DNA from: Holophagae bacterium
GTDB lineage: Bacteria; Acidobacteriota; Holophagae; Acanthopleuribacterales; Acanthopleuribacteraceae
Assembly (NCBI GenBank): GCA_030429565.1
Contig: JAUIFE010000032.1
Span: 1 to 64,000 of the forward strand
Direction: 5' to 3'
Length of the DNA: 64,000 bases
The position numbers and the translations under genes are program-made. Under the pieces are notes generated by a model that was not told the DNA's origin, did no database searches, and was given only the letters and a program-made list of their open reading frames with translations. How positions within the stretch are numbered: position 1 is the stretch's first letter; every line of letters begins with the position of its first letter. This document shows, one piece after another, positions 8,883 through 17,614 of the stretch.

Positions 8883-9236
8883 TCAGGAATGGTATACGGC
8901 TTCCAGGGTAACGCCGCACGGGCTGTGCACGCGGGTGCCGAAGCCACGAGCCGGTGCCTTCAACGGTGCCGGCTTTTCGGCGCGACCGCCGTGAGCGAGC
9001 GCCGCCAAACACAAGGCTTCCAATTGTTGCGGACTATTAGCGCGAAAATGAAGCGGCTGCCCTGGGGTCGGCGTTTGGCCCGCCCGCAGCCAAAAGGTCG
9101 GGACGCCGCCGCGACCGAAGCCGGCTTGATTGGGCAACTGAACCACACACTCGAACTGCAGGGCGGGCAGCACTTTTGTGAGGAACTGAAAGGCGGTGGT
9201 GTAGTTGGTGACGGTCAACGCCAAGTGATCGACCAT
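8883..9236 (-). CDS. Glyoxalase/VOC superfamily protein
   Basis: A 117-residue single-domain protein beginning MVDHLALTVTNYTTAFQFLTKVLP, the first beta-alpha half of the vicinal oxygen chelate fold, and ending CGVTLEAVYHS, the closing strand with a conserved Glu. The His at residue 4 and Glu near residue 113 would be metal ligands in a dimer. Substrate unknown; small VOC proteins of this type are often annotated as glyoxalase or dioxygenase. GGAG lies 6 bases before the ATG. It diverges from the acyltransferase gene at 9348. Confidence 0.8.
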   Translation of the reverse strand: MVDHLALTVTNYTTAFQFLTKVLPALQFECVVQLPNQAGFGRGGVPTFWLRAGQTPTPGQPLHFRANSPQQLEALCLAALAHGGRAEKPAPLKAPARGFGTRVHSPCGVTLEAVYHS

Positions 9237-9347
9237 AGACGACTCCAGAACGGCAATGGTGGTGGCTGCTTTGCCACCTTGGGTGAGACAAAGCCCCGCA
9301 GGCTAACACGTCGCGGGAAAGATTTCGAAGTTTTTCCGAACTCGGGT

Positions 9348-10427
9348 ATGATTTGGCCTTTGAGGCGGCGACCGGTTCGGTCAGGCCGCAACTGTTGTGC
9401 GTTAGGTGACGTTTTGGCCCAAGAGAATCGCGAATCGGCGCTTGCCGCCGAACAGGAACAGCCCGAAAGCCCGGTGTACCGGACGCCGGGCCCCGATCAA
9501 AAAGTGACCTTGGTTCACTGGATTCAATACCTGGCCCTGCGGTGGATTGCCTTTTGGGTTTGGCTCCTGCCAGGACCTTTGGCGCGTTTGGTCGGGCTCG
9601 GCATTGGTCGCTTGGCCCATGCCCTCGATAAAAAACACCGCAAAATTGCCATGCTCAATCTCGACCAGGCCTTCTTCGATAGCAAAACCGACATCGAAAA
9701 ACAGATTATTGTGCAAGCTTGTTACGACCACTTCGGCCTGGCGATTGTGGAAACCCTACGCCTGTCGCTGATTCACGAAGGTAACTTCATGCAACAGGTG
9801 GAGCTGGACAACCTCGGCGGCTTCTTTGAAGCTCGCGAAAAGGGCAAGGGCCTCATTTTGTGTACCGCCCATTACGGCAACTGGGAAATGATGAACCTGG
9901 TTTTGGGATTGATGAAAATCGAGATGTCGGTGGTCGCGCGTCCGATTGATAACCCGTTAGTCCACGATTACTTAGAGCGGATTCGCACGCGTAACGGCAA
10001 CCGTGTGATTTACAAACACAAAGCGGTGCGAAAGTTGTTGGGTGCGCTTAAAGAGAACCGGGTTGTCGGTTTGGTAAACGACCAAAACGTGCACGACCGC
10101 AACAAGCTGATGGTCGAATTTTTCGGTCGGGAAGCCGCCACCACGCCGACGCCCGCTGCTTTGGCTTACAAAACCGGCGCGCCAATTATCACCGGATACG
10201 CCGTGCCCATCGGTCGCGGTCGGTATCGCCTGTCCTTTGGCGATCTGCTTTATGCCGATCCCAATGCTGATAAGGAAGCCGAAATCTTGCGGCTGTCGCG
10301 CGAAATCAACCGCCGTTTGGAAAACCAAATTATGTTTAATCCGCCCTACTGGTTCTGGGTCCACAAGCGCTTTAAACACGGCGTTGACGGCGAAACAGAT
10401 TTCTACCGGCGCGAGCGCGACGTTTAG
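9348..10427 (+). CDS. Lipid A late acyltransferase (LpxL/HtrB family)
   Basis: An inner-membrane acyltransferase that probably adds a secondary acyl chain to lipid A or another glycolipid. After an N-terminal hydrophobic segment (LRWIAFWVWLLPGPLARLVG) the catalytic H-x4-E motif is in CTAHYGNWEMM. Later come the family-typical VGLVNDQN, TPTPAALAYKTGAPI and a C-terminal W-x-H-x-R-x-K segment (YWFWVHKRFK). The frame is open far upstream, antisense to the VOC gene, so the start is uncertain. ATG 9348 is given (359 residues); TTG 9414 with an AGGT upstream is also possible. It converges with the ligase-like gene, overlapping it by 4 bases. This is good evidence for a Gram-negative envelope. Confidence 0.88.
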   Translation: MIWPLRRRPVRSGRNCCALGDVLAQENRESALAAEQEQPESPVYRTPGPDQKVTLVHWIQYLALRWIAFWVWLLPGPLARLVGLGIGRLAHALDKKHRKIAMLNLDQAFFDSKTDIEKQIIVQACYDHFGLAIVETLRLSLIHEGNFMQQVELDNLGGFFEAREKGKGLILCTAHYGNWEMMNLVLGLMKIEMSVVARPIDNPLVHDYLERIRTRNGNRVIYKHKAVRKLLGALKENRVVGLVNDQNVHDRNKLMVEFFGREAATTPTPAALAYKTGAPIITGYAVPIGRGRYRLSFGDLLYADPNADKEAEILRLSREINRRLENQIMFNPPYWFWVHKRFKHGVDGETDFYRRERDV

Positions 10428-10990
10428 GTCGGTTCGTTTCGGCTGAGCGGGACTTCGCGGTCGATACGAAACTGGACGCGCGGGCGTTGGTCCGACCACG
10501 TGTAGAGTGCGAGGCGGTCAAGGGTAAGACGTTGCTCGGGTGGCTGTAATTGTTCGGCCCAGGCCGCTGCCGCTGTTTGTGCTTGCTGCTTGTATTTGCG
10601 CATGGGTCGGGCGATGGTGACGTGGGGCAGTGGCGCCCGCGTTTCGGCGGCGATGCCGGCGACCTCCGCCAAGACGTTGCGCCATTCCGCCATGGTCGCG
10701 GCTACCGCCTCACGACCCTCACCTAAGCCGAGGCACACCGCGCTGAAACGTTTTGTCGGCGGCAATAACAGCACATGGTCAAAGCGGAAGTGGAGACGGG
10801 GCGCTTGGATGCTGGGCAAAAAGGCACGCACCCGGTCGACGGCATCCTGTTCAAGTGCGCCGAAGAAGGCGAGTGTCAGATGGAGATCACTGTCGGCAAA
10901 AACACGGCACGCCTCGGGGCAATTCTGAACCAGCGGCGCGAACCAAGTGTCGGCTGCAACGGGAAAAGCGACAAACCAATTGGGTTTCAC
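10424..10990 (-). CDS. thpR: RNA 2',3'-cyclic phosphodiesterase / 2'-5' RNA ligase-like
   Basis: A 188-residue member of the 2H phosphoesterase family. Both catalytic H-x-T/S motifs are present: HLTL near residue 37 (ADSDLHLTLAFFG) and HVTI near residue 123 (PLPHVTIAR). The first is followed by F-F-G and the second by R, as in ThpR/LigT. The known activity is hydrolysis of 2',3'-cyclic phosphates; the physiological role is unclear. The start is GTG with GAGAGG six bases upstream. It overlaps the acyltransferase gene tail to tail. Confidence 0.87.
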   Translation of the reverse strand: MKPNWFVAFPVAADTWFAPLVQNCPEACRVFADSDLHLTLAFFGALEQDAVDRVRAFLPSIQAPRLHFRFDHVLLLPPTKRFSAVCLGLGEGREAVAATMAEWRNVLAEVAGIAAETRAPLPHVTIARPMRKYKQQAQTAAAAWAEQLQPPEQRLTLDRLALYTWSDQRPRVQFRIDREVPLSRNEPT

Positions 10991-11720
10991 AACAACCTCT
11001 CGAAAGGACGTGGCGGCATCGGTTCGATTCTACCAAAGCGATGAGGCGTCGCCGTTCGAGAAGTTGGATGAAGCGCAGTCTGTGAAGCTTGGGTATCTTG
11101 ATTTAATGGTTATGAGAATGGTTTCGAGTCCGGCCAATGCGTGTCTCCAGGAGGCTGTGCTAAAGCAGGACGATTCTTGGCGGCGCCTAACACCGTTGGG
11201 TCGCGCTGCAATGTGCCCTGGGGCGTTGGCTTCGCCGCCAAACAGGTCTTGATTGCTCAAAACTTTTTGAGACATCGATTTTGCGTTGGATTGAGGTTGA
11301 TTGAATCGCATGGGTTGGGTTGATAATTTTTAAGAAAAAGACTGAGTGTGTCTTCCGGATTGGTAATTTCCGTCACCTGGCTGCTTGCCTCGGTTTCGGG
11401 CCTATGCCAGAATAATCGACCAGGAAGCATCTTTTCCCTTTTGCCGGGACTTCCCCGACATTGCCGTCGGGGTGGGGAACGCGGGTTCTGTTTGGATGAA
11501 TGGGTTTCGGAAAAGGTGTGGTCTTGTGATCCATCGCCTGAGTTGCGGTGACACAACGCTTGTTCGATTGGCGATTCGGTGGTTTTTAACCCGGTTTCGT
11601 CTTCCGCGAGAACGCGGGTCGCGGTTTTTGAGGTGACGAAGTTATCTGTCGTCATCCTTTGACCGATGGGTCCTTTAAGCATGGCTTCCGTCGGCCGGCA
11701 CAGGAGCGTAACAGAACCCG
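10991..11720. other. Intergenic region, no gene recognised
   Basis: A 730-base stretch between the 5' ends of the ligase-like gene and the kinase gene. Open frames on both strands are short, rich in Ser/Arg/Pro and lack ribosome binding sites. I see no RNA gene or strong hairpin. It must hold the divergent promoters of both neighbours. Confidence 0.5.
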
Positions 11721-12962
11721 ATGATCAAGAGTCTTGGCAAGTACCAAATCATGGAGATCCTTGGACGTGGTTCAATGGGGGTCGTGTATAAGGCGGTCGA
11801 TCCACGGATTGGCAAGCTCGCCGCGATCAAAACCATGAACCAGCGAATTCTCAAAGATCCGGCCTTGCAAGAGCGTTTTTACCGTGAAGGCGCTATCCTC
11901 GGCCAATTGCAACACCGCAACATCATTAACGTGTACAACGTCGGTGTTGACGGCGATATATGCTACATCGCGATGGAGTATTTAGAGGGCATCAGCCTCG
12001 ATCAGTTGATGCGCAGTGAGGCGCGCCTTTCGCCGCAGCGTGCTGTTGATTTAATTCGCCAGGTTTGTGAGGGCGTGTTTGCCGCCCACCGTCAGTCCGT
12101 GATTCACCGCGATCTCAAACCGGCCAACATTTATATAAGTAACGACGACCATGTCAAAGTTCTCGATTTCGGCGTCGCTTCGTTTCAGGACAGTCGCCTA
12201 ACCAATTCCGGTGCCATGCTGGGGACGATTAACTACATGGCGCCCGAGCAAATTACCGGTGTGAAGATCGATTATCGTTCCGATATCTTTAGCATCGGCG
12301 TCATCCTCTACGAATTACTTTCGGGTGAAAACCCCTTTTTGGGTCGTAACATCAGCCAGACAATGGTGCGCCTGGTTAATGAAAACCCGCGGACCATTCC
12401 CCATCTGCCGGAGCGGTTGCAGCGGGTGCTCAATCAGGCCTTGGTCAAAGAGCGCGATAAACGTTACCGCAGTTGCAAGTTGATGGCGGCCGATCTCGAA
12501 CAGGTCTTGCGCAAGGTCAACTTGCCCGAAGAACCTTATGCGTTTCCCCAAGAAGACGACGGTCATGCCGAGATGCTGCGCAAAATGCTCGAGATGCGCA
12601 TGGAAACCATTCGCAAGCACATCAAAAACGAGGCCTTCGGTCAGGCGGAAGAACACATTCGCCAGTTGCAGCGCGTTGGCGGTGACCACGGCGCCATCGC
12701 CACCTTGCGCGAAGAACTAGCCCACGCCCTCGAAGTCCAAAAGCAAAAGAAACAGTTTGCGGTGCAGCTCACGCTGGAAACGCTTAATAAAGCGGCCGAA
12801 CACATGGCACGGCGTCACTATGTGCTGGCGATTGAACTGTGTGACAAAGTGCTAAAGCTCAATCCGCGTCACCAGGACGCACAGCAAATCCGCGCCAACG
12901 CACTTAAGAAAATGGAACAATTTCTGGATAAAGCAAAAAATAAAGAAGAAGTTTGTTTTTAA
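11721..12962 (+). CDS. Soluble Hanks-type Ser/Thr protein kinase with TPR-like tail
   Basis: A 413-residue kinase. The glycine loop is GRGSMG, the ATP-anchoring Lys is K37 (AAIK), the catalytic loop is HRDLKPAN with D131, the metal site is DFG (D149), and the activation segment ends in APEQ. All catalytic residues are intact, so it should be active. The kinase domain occupies about residues 7-265. It is followed by a helical, charged region with a TPR-like unit (AAEHMARRHYVLAIELCDKVLKLNP) that may bind partners or substrates. No transmembrane segment is seen, so it is cytosolic. Monocistronic, with a 560-base gap before the next gene. Confidence 0.92.
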   Translation: MIKSLGKYQIMEILGRGSMGVVYKAVDPRIGKLAAIKTMNQRILKDPALQERFYREGAILGQLQHRNIINVYNVGVDGDICYIAMEYLEGISLDQLMRSEARLSPQRAVDLIRQVCEGVFAAHRQSVIHRDLKPANIYISNDDHVKVLDFGVASFQDSRLTNSGAMLGTINYMAPEQITGVKIDYRSDIFSIGVILYELLSGENPFLGRNISQTMVRLVNENPRTIPHLPERLQRVLNQALVKERDKRYRSCKLMAADLEQVLRKVNLPEEPYAFPQEDDGHAEMLRKMLEMRMETIRKHIKNEAFGQAEEHIRQLQRVGGDHGAIATLREELAHALEVQKQKKQFAVQLTLETLNKAAEHMARRHYVLAIELCDKVLKLNPRHQDAQQIRANALKKMEQFLDKAKNKEEVCF

Positions 12963-13300
12963 CGGCAGTCGCGCCGTCGTGCTTCTTTATTCCGTTATTG
13001 TGAGTTTCCAGTGGTTTTTTTCTGGAGCGGGCGTTGCTATTTTCCGAGTGGGGGATGGCTTACTCAGTTGTCGGCTGTTACGTCTTTTGACGCGTAAGTT
13101 GTTGATTTATCTTGGTTTTATAGGTTTGGTTTTTTCGGGTGTCGGCCCTGTGCGCGGATCGGGTGCTCAATAAGTGGGTTATATGCCCACCCCTTTTGGG
13201 GCACCTGCCCCATTTGGCCGAGCCGCGCGCCGCCGTGCCAATTTGGATTTGTTAAGGCAATTTTAGTAAGTGGCTATTTTTCAGGGCTCTTTTGCTTTTT

Positions 13301-13325
13301 TGACGTCAGTTCGTCTTTGACGTCA
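13301..13325. promoter_or_regulatory. Two TGACGTCA palindromes
   Basis: The 8-base palindrome TGACGTCA occurs at 13301-13308 and again at 13318-13325, 17 bases apart centre to centre. They sit just upstream of the candidate sigma-54 promoter and could be a dimer-binding operator pair. The binding protein is unknown. Confidence 0.4.
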
Positions 13326-13329
13326 CTTT

Positions 13330-13345
13330 TGGCACACCATTCGCT
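13330..13345 (+). promoter_or_regulatory. Candidate sigma-54 promoter
   Basis: TGGCACACCATTCGCT matches the -24 element TGGCAC exactly and the -12 element TTGCT with one mismatch (TCGCT). The GG and GC dinucleotides are separated by the required 10 bases. It lies 177 bases upstream of the gene starting at 13522. An NtrC-type activator is encoded nearby at 14296-15654. Confidence 0.5.
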
Positions 13346-13350
13346 TTATG

Positions 13351-13366
13351 TGTGATGCCGATCACG
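13351..13366. promoter_or_regulatory. CRP/FNR-like palindrome
   Basis: TGTGATGCCGATCACG has the TGTGA-N6-TCAC(A) form of CRP-family operators, with nine of ten half-site bases. It overlaps the expected start of the sigma-54-like promoter, so it would more likely repress than activate that promoter. Confidence 0.4.
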
Positions 13367-13521
13367 AAAAAACGCGTCACTTTTCGGGCCGCTTTGGCTG
13401 ACGGTTGGTGCTCATGCTTCGCTCTTTGTTTTGTCAATCGCGTTTTCATGGATGAACCCTTTGCCGGTCATCGAGCGAACATTGCCACAATGACTCTTTG
13501 TCCTCTATGAAAGGAGATCTT

Positions 13522-14106
13522 ATGCTGATCAAGGTAAACATTTTGTGTGACAACCGTTGGATTGCCGGAAAAATGGATGTTCCCAAAATCAAGAAGCGCT
13601 TCTGCAAAAAACACTTTGGTCTTGTTGCCGCTTTAAATTTTCCCCACCTATCCGAAGATTGGCACCGCGTTAGTGGTTACCATGTCCTGGTGAACCAGGC
13701 AGCGGTGCGGTACTTTGACGGTCGCGAAACGGAAAGCCATGTTCAACTTGAAGTACCCCTAACCGATATCCAGTGTGCCTTCGAGGATGCCGCCAAGGAA
13801 AAATCATTCTTTGAAAGTCACTTTTTTGAAATGGTGGATCCCGAAAAACGCTTGTTGTTCTTTTGTCGTTCCGGGCTGCAGATTGAAGGCGAGTTCCTCG
13901 ACGACGTGAACGAGATTTCGCTGACCAAAGGGCGCGGGTTCTTGTCGGTCGCCAACGCAATGCTGGCCAGTAAGCAGAACCGCTTTAAACCTCAGCTCAT
14001 GCCGTTTTTGACAATTAACCAATCACTGTTTGTGCAAATTGCTAAGTCGCGTGCTGTCGGCGAGCAGCGTTCACTTGAACCGGAAACGCTGGCCAAGTGC
14101 TCTTAG
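13522..14106 (+). CDS. Unknown protein with two related halves
   Basis: A 194-residue protein, probably cytoplasmic, with no signal peptide or membrane segment. Two segments look alike: residues 3-20 (IKVNILCDNRWIAGKMDVP) and about 112-140 (LLFFCRSGLQIEGEFLDDVNEIS ending in FLSVANAML). Each resembles a small beta-barrel pattern of hydrophobic strand, R/Q-I-x-G, turn and F-L/V-x-V-x-N-A, as found in short DUF6812-like proteins. The start is the ATG at 13522 because AAGGAGA lies 6 bases upstream; an ATG 24 bases earlier lacks one. Its long upstream region carries sigma-54-like and palindromic signals. Function unknown. Confidence 0.7.
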   Translation: MLIKVNILCDNRWIAGKMDVPKIKKRFCKKHFGLVAALNFPHLSEDWHRVSGYHVLVNQAAVRYFDGRETESHVQLEVPLTDIQCAFEDAAKEKSFFESHFFEMVDPEKRLLFFCRSGLQIEGEFLDDVNEISLTKGRGFLSVANAMLASKQNRFKPQLMPFLTINQSLFVQIAKSRAVGEQRSLEPETLAKCS

Positions 14107-14295
14107 CCTAGCGTTCTTTCGCAAGGATACACGAAGCAGCCGACGGTCCCGGCTTAGAACAGGACCGGCGCCGGTGACGCCAAGGGGTTGGACAAACCGG
14201 CGCGGACCCATACCGTGTCATGGGGTCCATTGACGGACAGGGCGGCGATCGCGCTGACACGCGCACGACACCGATGTGATAGGTTGGTCGGGTAC

Positions 14296-15654
14296 CTACA
14301 GGCTTTTAACGCGGTAACGCATCTTGTCGCGGGACAATCCCAGTAATTGGGCTGCGCGCGTTTGGTTGCCGTCCGTGCGTTCCAGGGCTTGGCGCAAGAG
14401 GTCTTTTTCAACCTCTTCAAGGTCGATGCCCTCGTGTGGCAGGACAAAGGTTGCGTGGCACGGTGTGCCCGGCGTATGGTGGGCGACCTCTCGCGGTAAA
14501 TCCACCATGGTAATTGAATCGGTTTTGCATAAAATCATGGCCCGTTCGATCACGTTGCGCAATTCGCGCACGTTACCTGGCCAATCGTAGCCGATTAATG
14601 CGTCCAAGGCTTCGTCGCTCATGCCCTGAATCGGACGGCGTCGGCGCTTGTTAAAGTACCCTTGATAATAGGTCACTAGGTCGGGAATGTCCTCGCGGCG
14701 ATCGCGCAGGGCCGGTACTTCCAGTTGAATTACATTGAGACGATAGAAAAGATCGCCGCGAAAGGCTTTTTCGGCGATGCGCTCCTTGAGGTGTTGGTTC
14801 GTGGCGGCAATAAAACGCGCGTCAATGGCGATATCCTGCAAACTACCGACACGGCGGAAGCTCCTTGATTCCAAGGCACCCAGCAGTTTGGCCTGCAATT
14901 GAAGCGGCAAATCGCCGATTTCATCCAGAAAAATCGTGCCGCCGTTGCCCATCTCAAACAGCCCGCGCTTGCGTTCTTTGGCGTCGGTAAAGGCACCCTT
15001 CTCATGACCAAATAACTCGCTTTCGAGCAATTGTTCGGGAAGTGCAGTGCAGGTGATGGTCATGAACGGCCAGTTGGCGCGGCGGCTGTTGTAGTGGATG
15101 GCCTGCGCGATTAGGTTTTTACCGGTGCCGCTTTCGCCGGTGATCAAAATGCTCGAGGCTTCCGACTCCGCCACGGTGCGGCACATCTCGAGGAGTTCGT
15201 GCATGCGTGGGCCGCGGCCGATGATTTTTGAAAAGTCGAAGGTGTCGCGATTTTGTTGGCGAATTTGGTTGACTTCATGGCGCAAAGCTTTCATTTCAAT
15301 AGCTTTGCGCAGGACGATTTGAACCTCGTCAAGATTGAAGGGTTTGGTGAGATAGTCAAAGGCACCGACGCGCATGGCTTTTACCGCCAGGGGCACGCTG
15401 GAAAAAGCCGTCATGAAAATGACGGGTAATTCGGGATAGGCATGGCTGATTTGCTCCAGCAGCTCGACACCTTTGCGATCCGGTAAGTTGTGGTCGAGTA
15501 GAATCGCGCCGAATTCGCCGGTGATTATTTTTTCCCAGCCTTGTTTCGCGTTGGCGGCGTGGTGGGCCTCATAACCTTCCGATTCCAGTTTGAGCCGCAG
15601 GACCAAGACGATATCGACGTCGTCTTCGATAATTAAGATGCGTGGTTTGCTCAT
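14296..15654 (-). CDS. NtrC-family sigma-54-dependent response regulator
   Basis: A 452-residue activator with three domains. Receiver, residues 1-120, with phospho-acceptor D54 in ILLDHNLPD and conserved Lys in YLTKPF. AAA+ domain, about 145-380, with Walker A GESGTGKN and the sigma-54-contacting GAFTDA loop. Fis-type helix-turn-helix at the end (GNQTRAAQLLGLSRDKMRYRVKSL). It should open sigma-54 promoters after phosphorylation by a histidine kinase, but none is adjacent, so it is an orphan here. The start at 15654 has AAGGA 8 bases upstream; a longer frame to 15762 gives a Pro/Arg-rich leader unlike receivers. A candidate target promoter lies at 13330. Confidence 0.94.
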   Translation of the reverse strand: MSKPRILIIEDDVDIVLVLRLKLESEGYEAHHAANAKQGWEKIITGEFGAILLDHNLPDRKGVELLEQISHAYPELPVIFMTAFSSVPLAVKAMRVGAFDYLTKPFNLDEVQIVLRKAIEMKALRHEVNQIRQQNRDTFDFSKIIGRGPRMHELLEMCRTVAESEASSILITGESGTGKNLIAQAIHYNSRRANWPFMTITCTALPEQLLESELFGHEKGAFTDAKERKRGLFEMGNGGTIFLDEIGDLPLQLQAKLLGALESRSFRRVGSLQDIAIDARFIAATNQHLKERIAEKAFRGDLFYRLNVIQLEVPALRDRREDIPDLVTYYQGYFNKRRRRPIQGMSDEALDALIGYDWPGNVRELRNVIERAMILCKTDSITMVDLPREVAHHTPGTPCHATFVLPHEGIDLEEVEKDLLRQALERTDGNQTRAAQLLGLSRDKMRYRVKSL

Positions 15655-16037
15655 AACCGTGTCCTTAAGAAACCGGGACAACCTTGCCGTCGCGGGCGGC
15701 GATGGGCGAGGTGGGTGGCGCGCGGGCCGTGCGTGGTAGGCGAAGGGTCGGGAATAGGGCAAGGACGGAAAACGTGCGAATCGCGTAACAAAGCCGATTC
15801 AGGCGAAGTGCGACACGGCGACCCGCCGTCATAAGGCAGGCACAAGAAACGAATTGCAGGGAAGGTGATGGGCTCAAGCATATAACAGACTGAGCGTGGA
15901 TTTTTAAGAAACTTGGTAGGTTTGGTCAACTTCGCGTGCATTTTTCGGCTTTTTTGGGGCGGGTTTACCCGAACTTTGGTGGTTTTGCGTCGGGTGATTG
16001 AGTCGGTCGGGGGCGGCTGGGAGGGTGCTATCGGTGG
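15655..16037. other. Intergenic region, no gene recognised
   Basis: A 383-base gap between two minus-strand genes, upstream of the NtrC-type regulator. It presumably holds that regulator's promoter. I see no hairpin with a T-run and no convincing open frame. Confidence 0.4.
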
Positions 16038-16592
16038 TTACCTATTGATTAAGCGGGCCAGACGTTGTTGAGCCTCGTCGTAGTCCGGGTCTTGAGCCGA
16101 CAGGCGTTCGTAACAGGCGCGTGCATCTTGGTCGCGCTTAAGGTTTTCATAGACCCATGCTAATTCGAGGCCGCCACGACCGGTGTCGCGGTTGAGCGGT
16201 TCGAGGATTGCGAGCGCCTCGTTGCTTTTGCCGGCGAGCGCCAGGCTTTTGCCCAGCCATAGGAGGGTGCGTGGGCTGGGATGAATGTGGTGACTTTCGC
16301 GAAAATGGCGCTCGGCTTTGCCGTAACGCTTGCGCTGGAATTCCAGTTGACCGGTGAGGAATTGAATGCGGCTAGAGGCGGGAAAGAGTTGCACCAGTTG
16401 CGTGGCAAGGATGCCGGCTTCGCGCAGATGGTTGCTTTTGAGTGCCAGTTCTAATTCGAGCCCGCGCGTTTCGAGGGTGATCGGTTCTTGTTCTTTTAAT
16501 TTGTGGATCAGGGTGTGTGCTTCGTCCAACTGGCTTTGGTTAAGTGCCTTGCGGGCACGCTGAGCCAGCGTTTGGTACAGCGGCGATTTCAT
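16038..16592 (-). CDS. TPR-repeat protein
   Basis: A 184-residue all-helical protein with about four tetratricopeptide-like repeats covering nearly its whole length: LNQSQLDEAHTLIHKLKEQEP, AGILATQLVQLFPASSRI, KRYGKAERHFRESHHIHP, and KRDQDARACYERLSAQDPD. There is no signal peptide or membrane segment. TPRs mediate protein binding; the partner is unknown. GGAG lies 9 bases before the ATG. It follows the hydrolase gene at 51 bases and may be co-transcribed with it. Confidence 0.78.
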   Translation of the reverse strand: MKSPLYQTLAQRARKALNQSQLDEAHTLIHKLKEQEPITLETRGLELELALKSNHLREAGILATQLVQLFPASSRIQFLTGQLEFQRKRYGKAERHFRESHHIHPSPRTLLWLGKSLALAGKSNEALAILEPLNRDTGRGGLELAWVYENLKRDQDARACYERLSAQDPDYDEAQQRLARLINR

Positions 16593-16643
16593 GGCGGAAT
16601 GCTCCGAGTCGCGATCACCGGCGCGGTAGCGCCTGCTCGAGCG

Positions 16644-17342
16644 TTACCATACCATGGAAGGTGCGGGTCGGGTTGCGGCTTCCCGGGCAACTTGGCGGCC
16701 AAGGTCGAGGTGGGGTAACCAGGCGCGAAGGCGGGCCAAGTTCTCTTGTGGTTGGGAAAGCGGCGCTTGGTGTGCCAGCGCTTTAAGCGCGAAGCGGCGC
16801 CAGCGCTGCCAGGCTTCACCTTTAAAGTAGGCCATATGGGCCGTGCTGCCCGCCGAGACATTGCGGATGCGATGATCGGTGGGGCCTTGATAGCCGTGTA
16901 GGCCAAGCCAGCCAAAATCGTGACCGGGAATCATGCCGCCGAGACGCAGCGCTTTATCGGCACGCGAGTGAATCACAAACAAACGCTTGAAGGCGTGTTT
17001 GGGAAACCGTTTGGTCGCACTCCAAGCAGGCGCAAAGAAGACGACGGTATCAAAGCGGGCGCCTTGCGCCATGGCGAGGGCTGCGACGCGGGCACCGTTG
17101 CTGTGCGCGATCAAGTGTGGCTGTTTGCCTGCCAAGGCGGCGGTGAGGTCGGCGGCTCGGCGGCGATCGGCGCTGGGATTGAAAACGGCTTCGCGGATAA
17201 AGGTAAACGGTAAATCAAAAGGGTGAATCTTGTAGCCGGCTGCTTGGAGCGGTTGTTCAAAACGCAAAACGTTAAAGCTACCGGTGGTGCGAATGCCGTG
17301 TAAAAGAACGACTTCGGCCGACGACAAATCCTGAGAGCCCAT
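16644..17342 (-). CDS. Alpha/beta-hydrolase fold protein
   Basis: A 232-residue protein with VVLLHGIRTTG near the N-terminus (the oxyanion-hole HG motif) and AHSNGAR near residue 79, a nucleophile elbow with Ser (pattern x-H-S-N-G, where G-x-S-x-G is usual). A late HD in IPGHDFGWLG or a His near HMAYF may complete the triad. It resembles lipase/esterase-like hydrolases; the substrate is unknown. The start at 17342 has GGAG 11 bases upstream; the longer frame to 17399 lacks a site. No signal peptide, so cytosolic. Confidence 0.72.
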   Translation of the reverse strand: MGSQDLSSAEVVLLHGIRTTGSFNVLRFEQPLQAAGYKIHPFDLPFTFIREAVFNPSADRRRAADLTAALAGKQPHLIAHSNGARVAALAMAQGARFDTVVFFAPAWSATKRFPKHAFKRLFVIHSRADKALRLGGMIPGHDFGWLGLHGYQGPTDHRIRNVSAGSTAHMAYFKGEAWQRWRRFALKALAHQAPLSQPQENLARLRAWLPHLDLGRQVAREAATRPAPSMVW

Positions 17343-17534
17343 AACTCGAGTAACTCCAAAGCGAGGAAAAAGCGGAGAACGACAAGTTAGAATTCTCATC
17401 GATCTCTAACAAAAAGGCAATCGAAATGTTAGGTTTTTGTTAGGAGAATTTGTGCTTTGGAGGTAAGGGCTTTGGTTTCAGTATTTTGTGTTTATGTAAA
17501 TGTTGTGTTTTTGTTGGGGACGTGGCGGTTTTTG

Positions 17535-17572
17535 TCAAAAACTCATAAAAGGCAGGCGGTGCTGAACCGCCA
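17535..17572 (-). terminator. Possible terminator of the HEAT-receiver gene
   Basis: Read on the minus strand, GGCGGT and ACCGCC form a 6-bp stem with a 5-base loop (17555-17571), followed within 5 bases by TTTT and then GAGTTTTT. It sits about 45 bases after the stop codon at 17615. Confidence 0.4.
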
Positions 17573-17614
17573 GGTTGCACCACTGGTGATGGGGGCCGTC
17601 GTTGCGACGACTGC

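Larger units (their letters stand above)
12963..13521. other. Long intergenic region with clustered regulatory signals
   Basis: The first 330 bases hold only a weak hairpin just after the kinase stop codon (ACGGC with GCCGT, 12962-12977). From 13301 to 13366 there are paired palindromes, a sigma-54-like promoter and a CRP-like palindrome, listed separately. No protein-coding stretch is convincing. Confidence 0.5.

Noticed and set aside
8730-9347. Upstream extension of the acyltransferase frame (206 codons)
   Set aside because: Runs antisense through the VOC gene and is Arg-rich; LpxL homologues do not have it.
11257-11682. 141-codon minus-strand frame in an intergenic region
   Set aside because: Ser/Thr/Pro-rich, no ribosome site, no recognisable fold.
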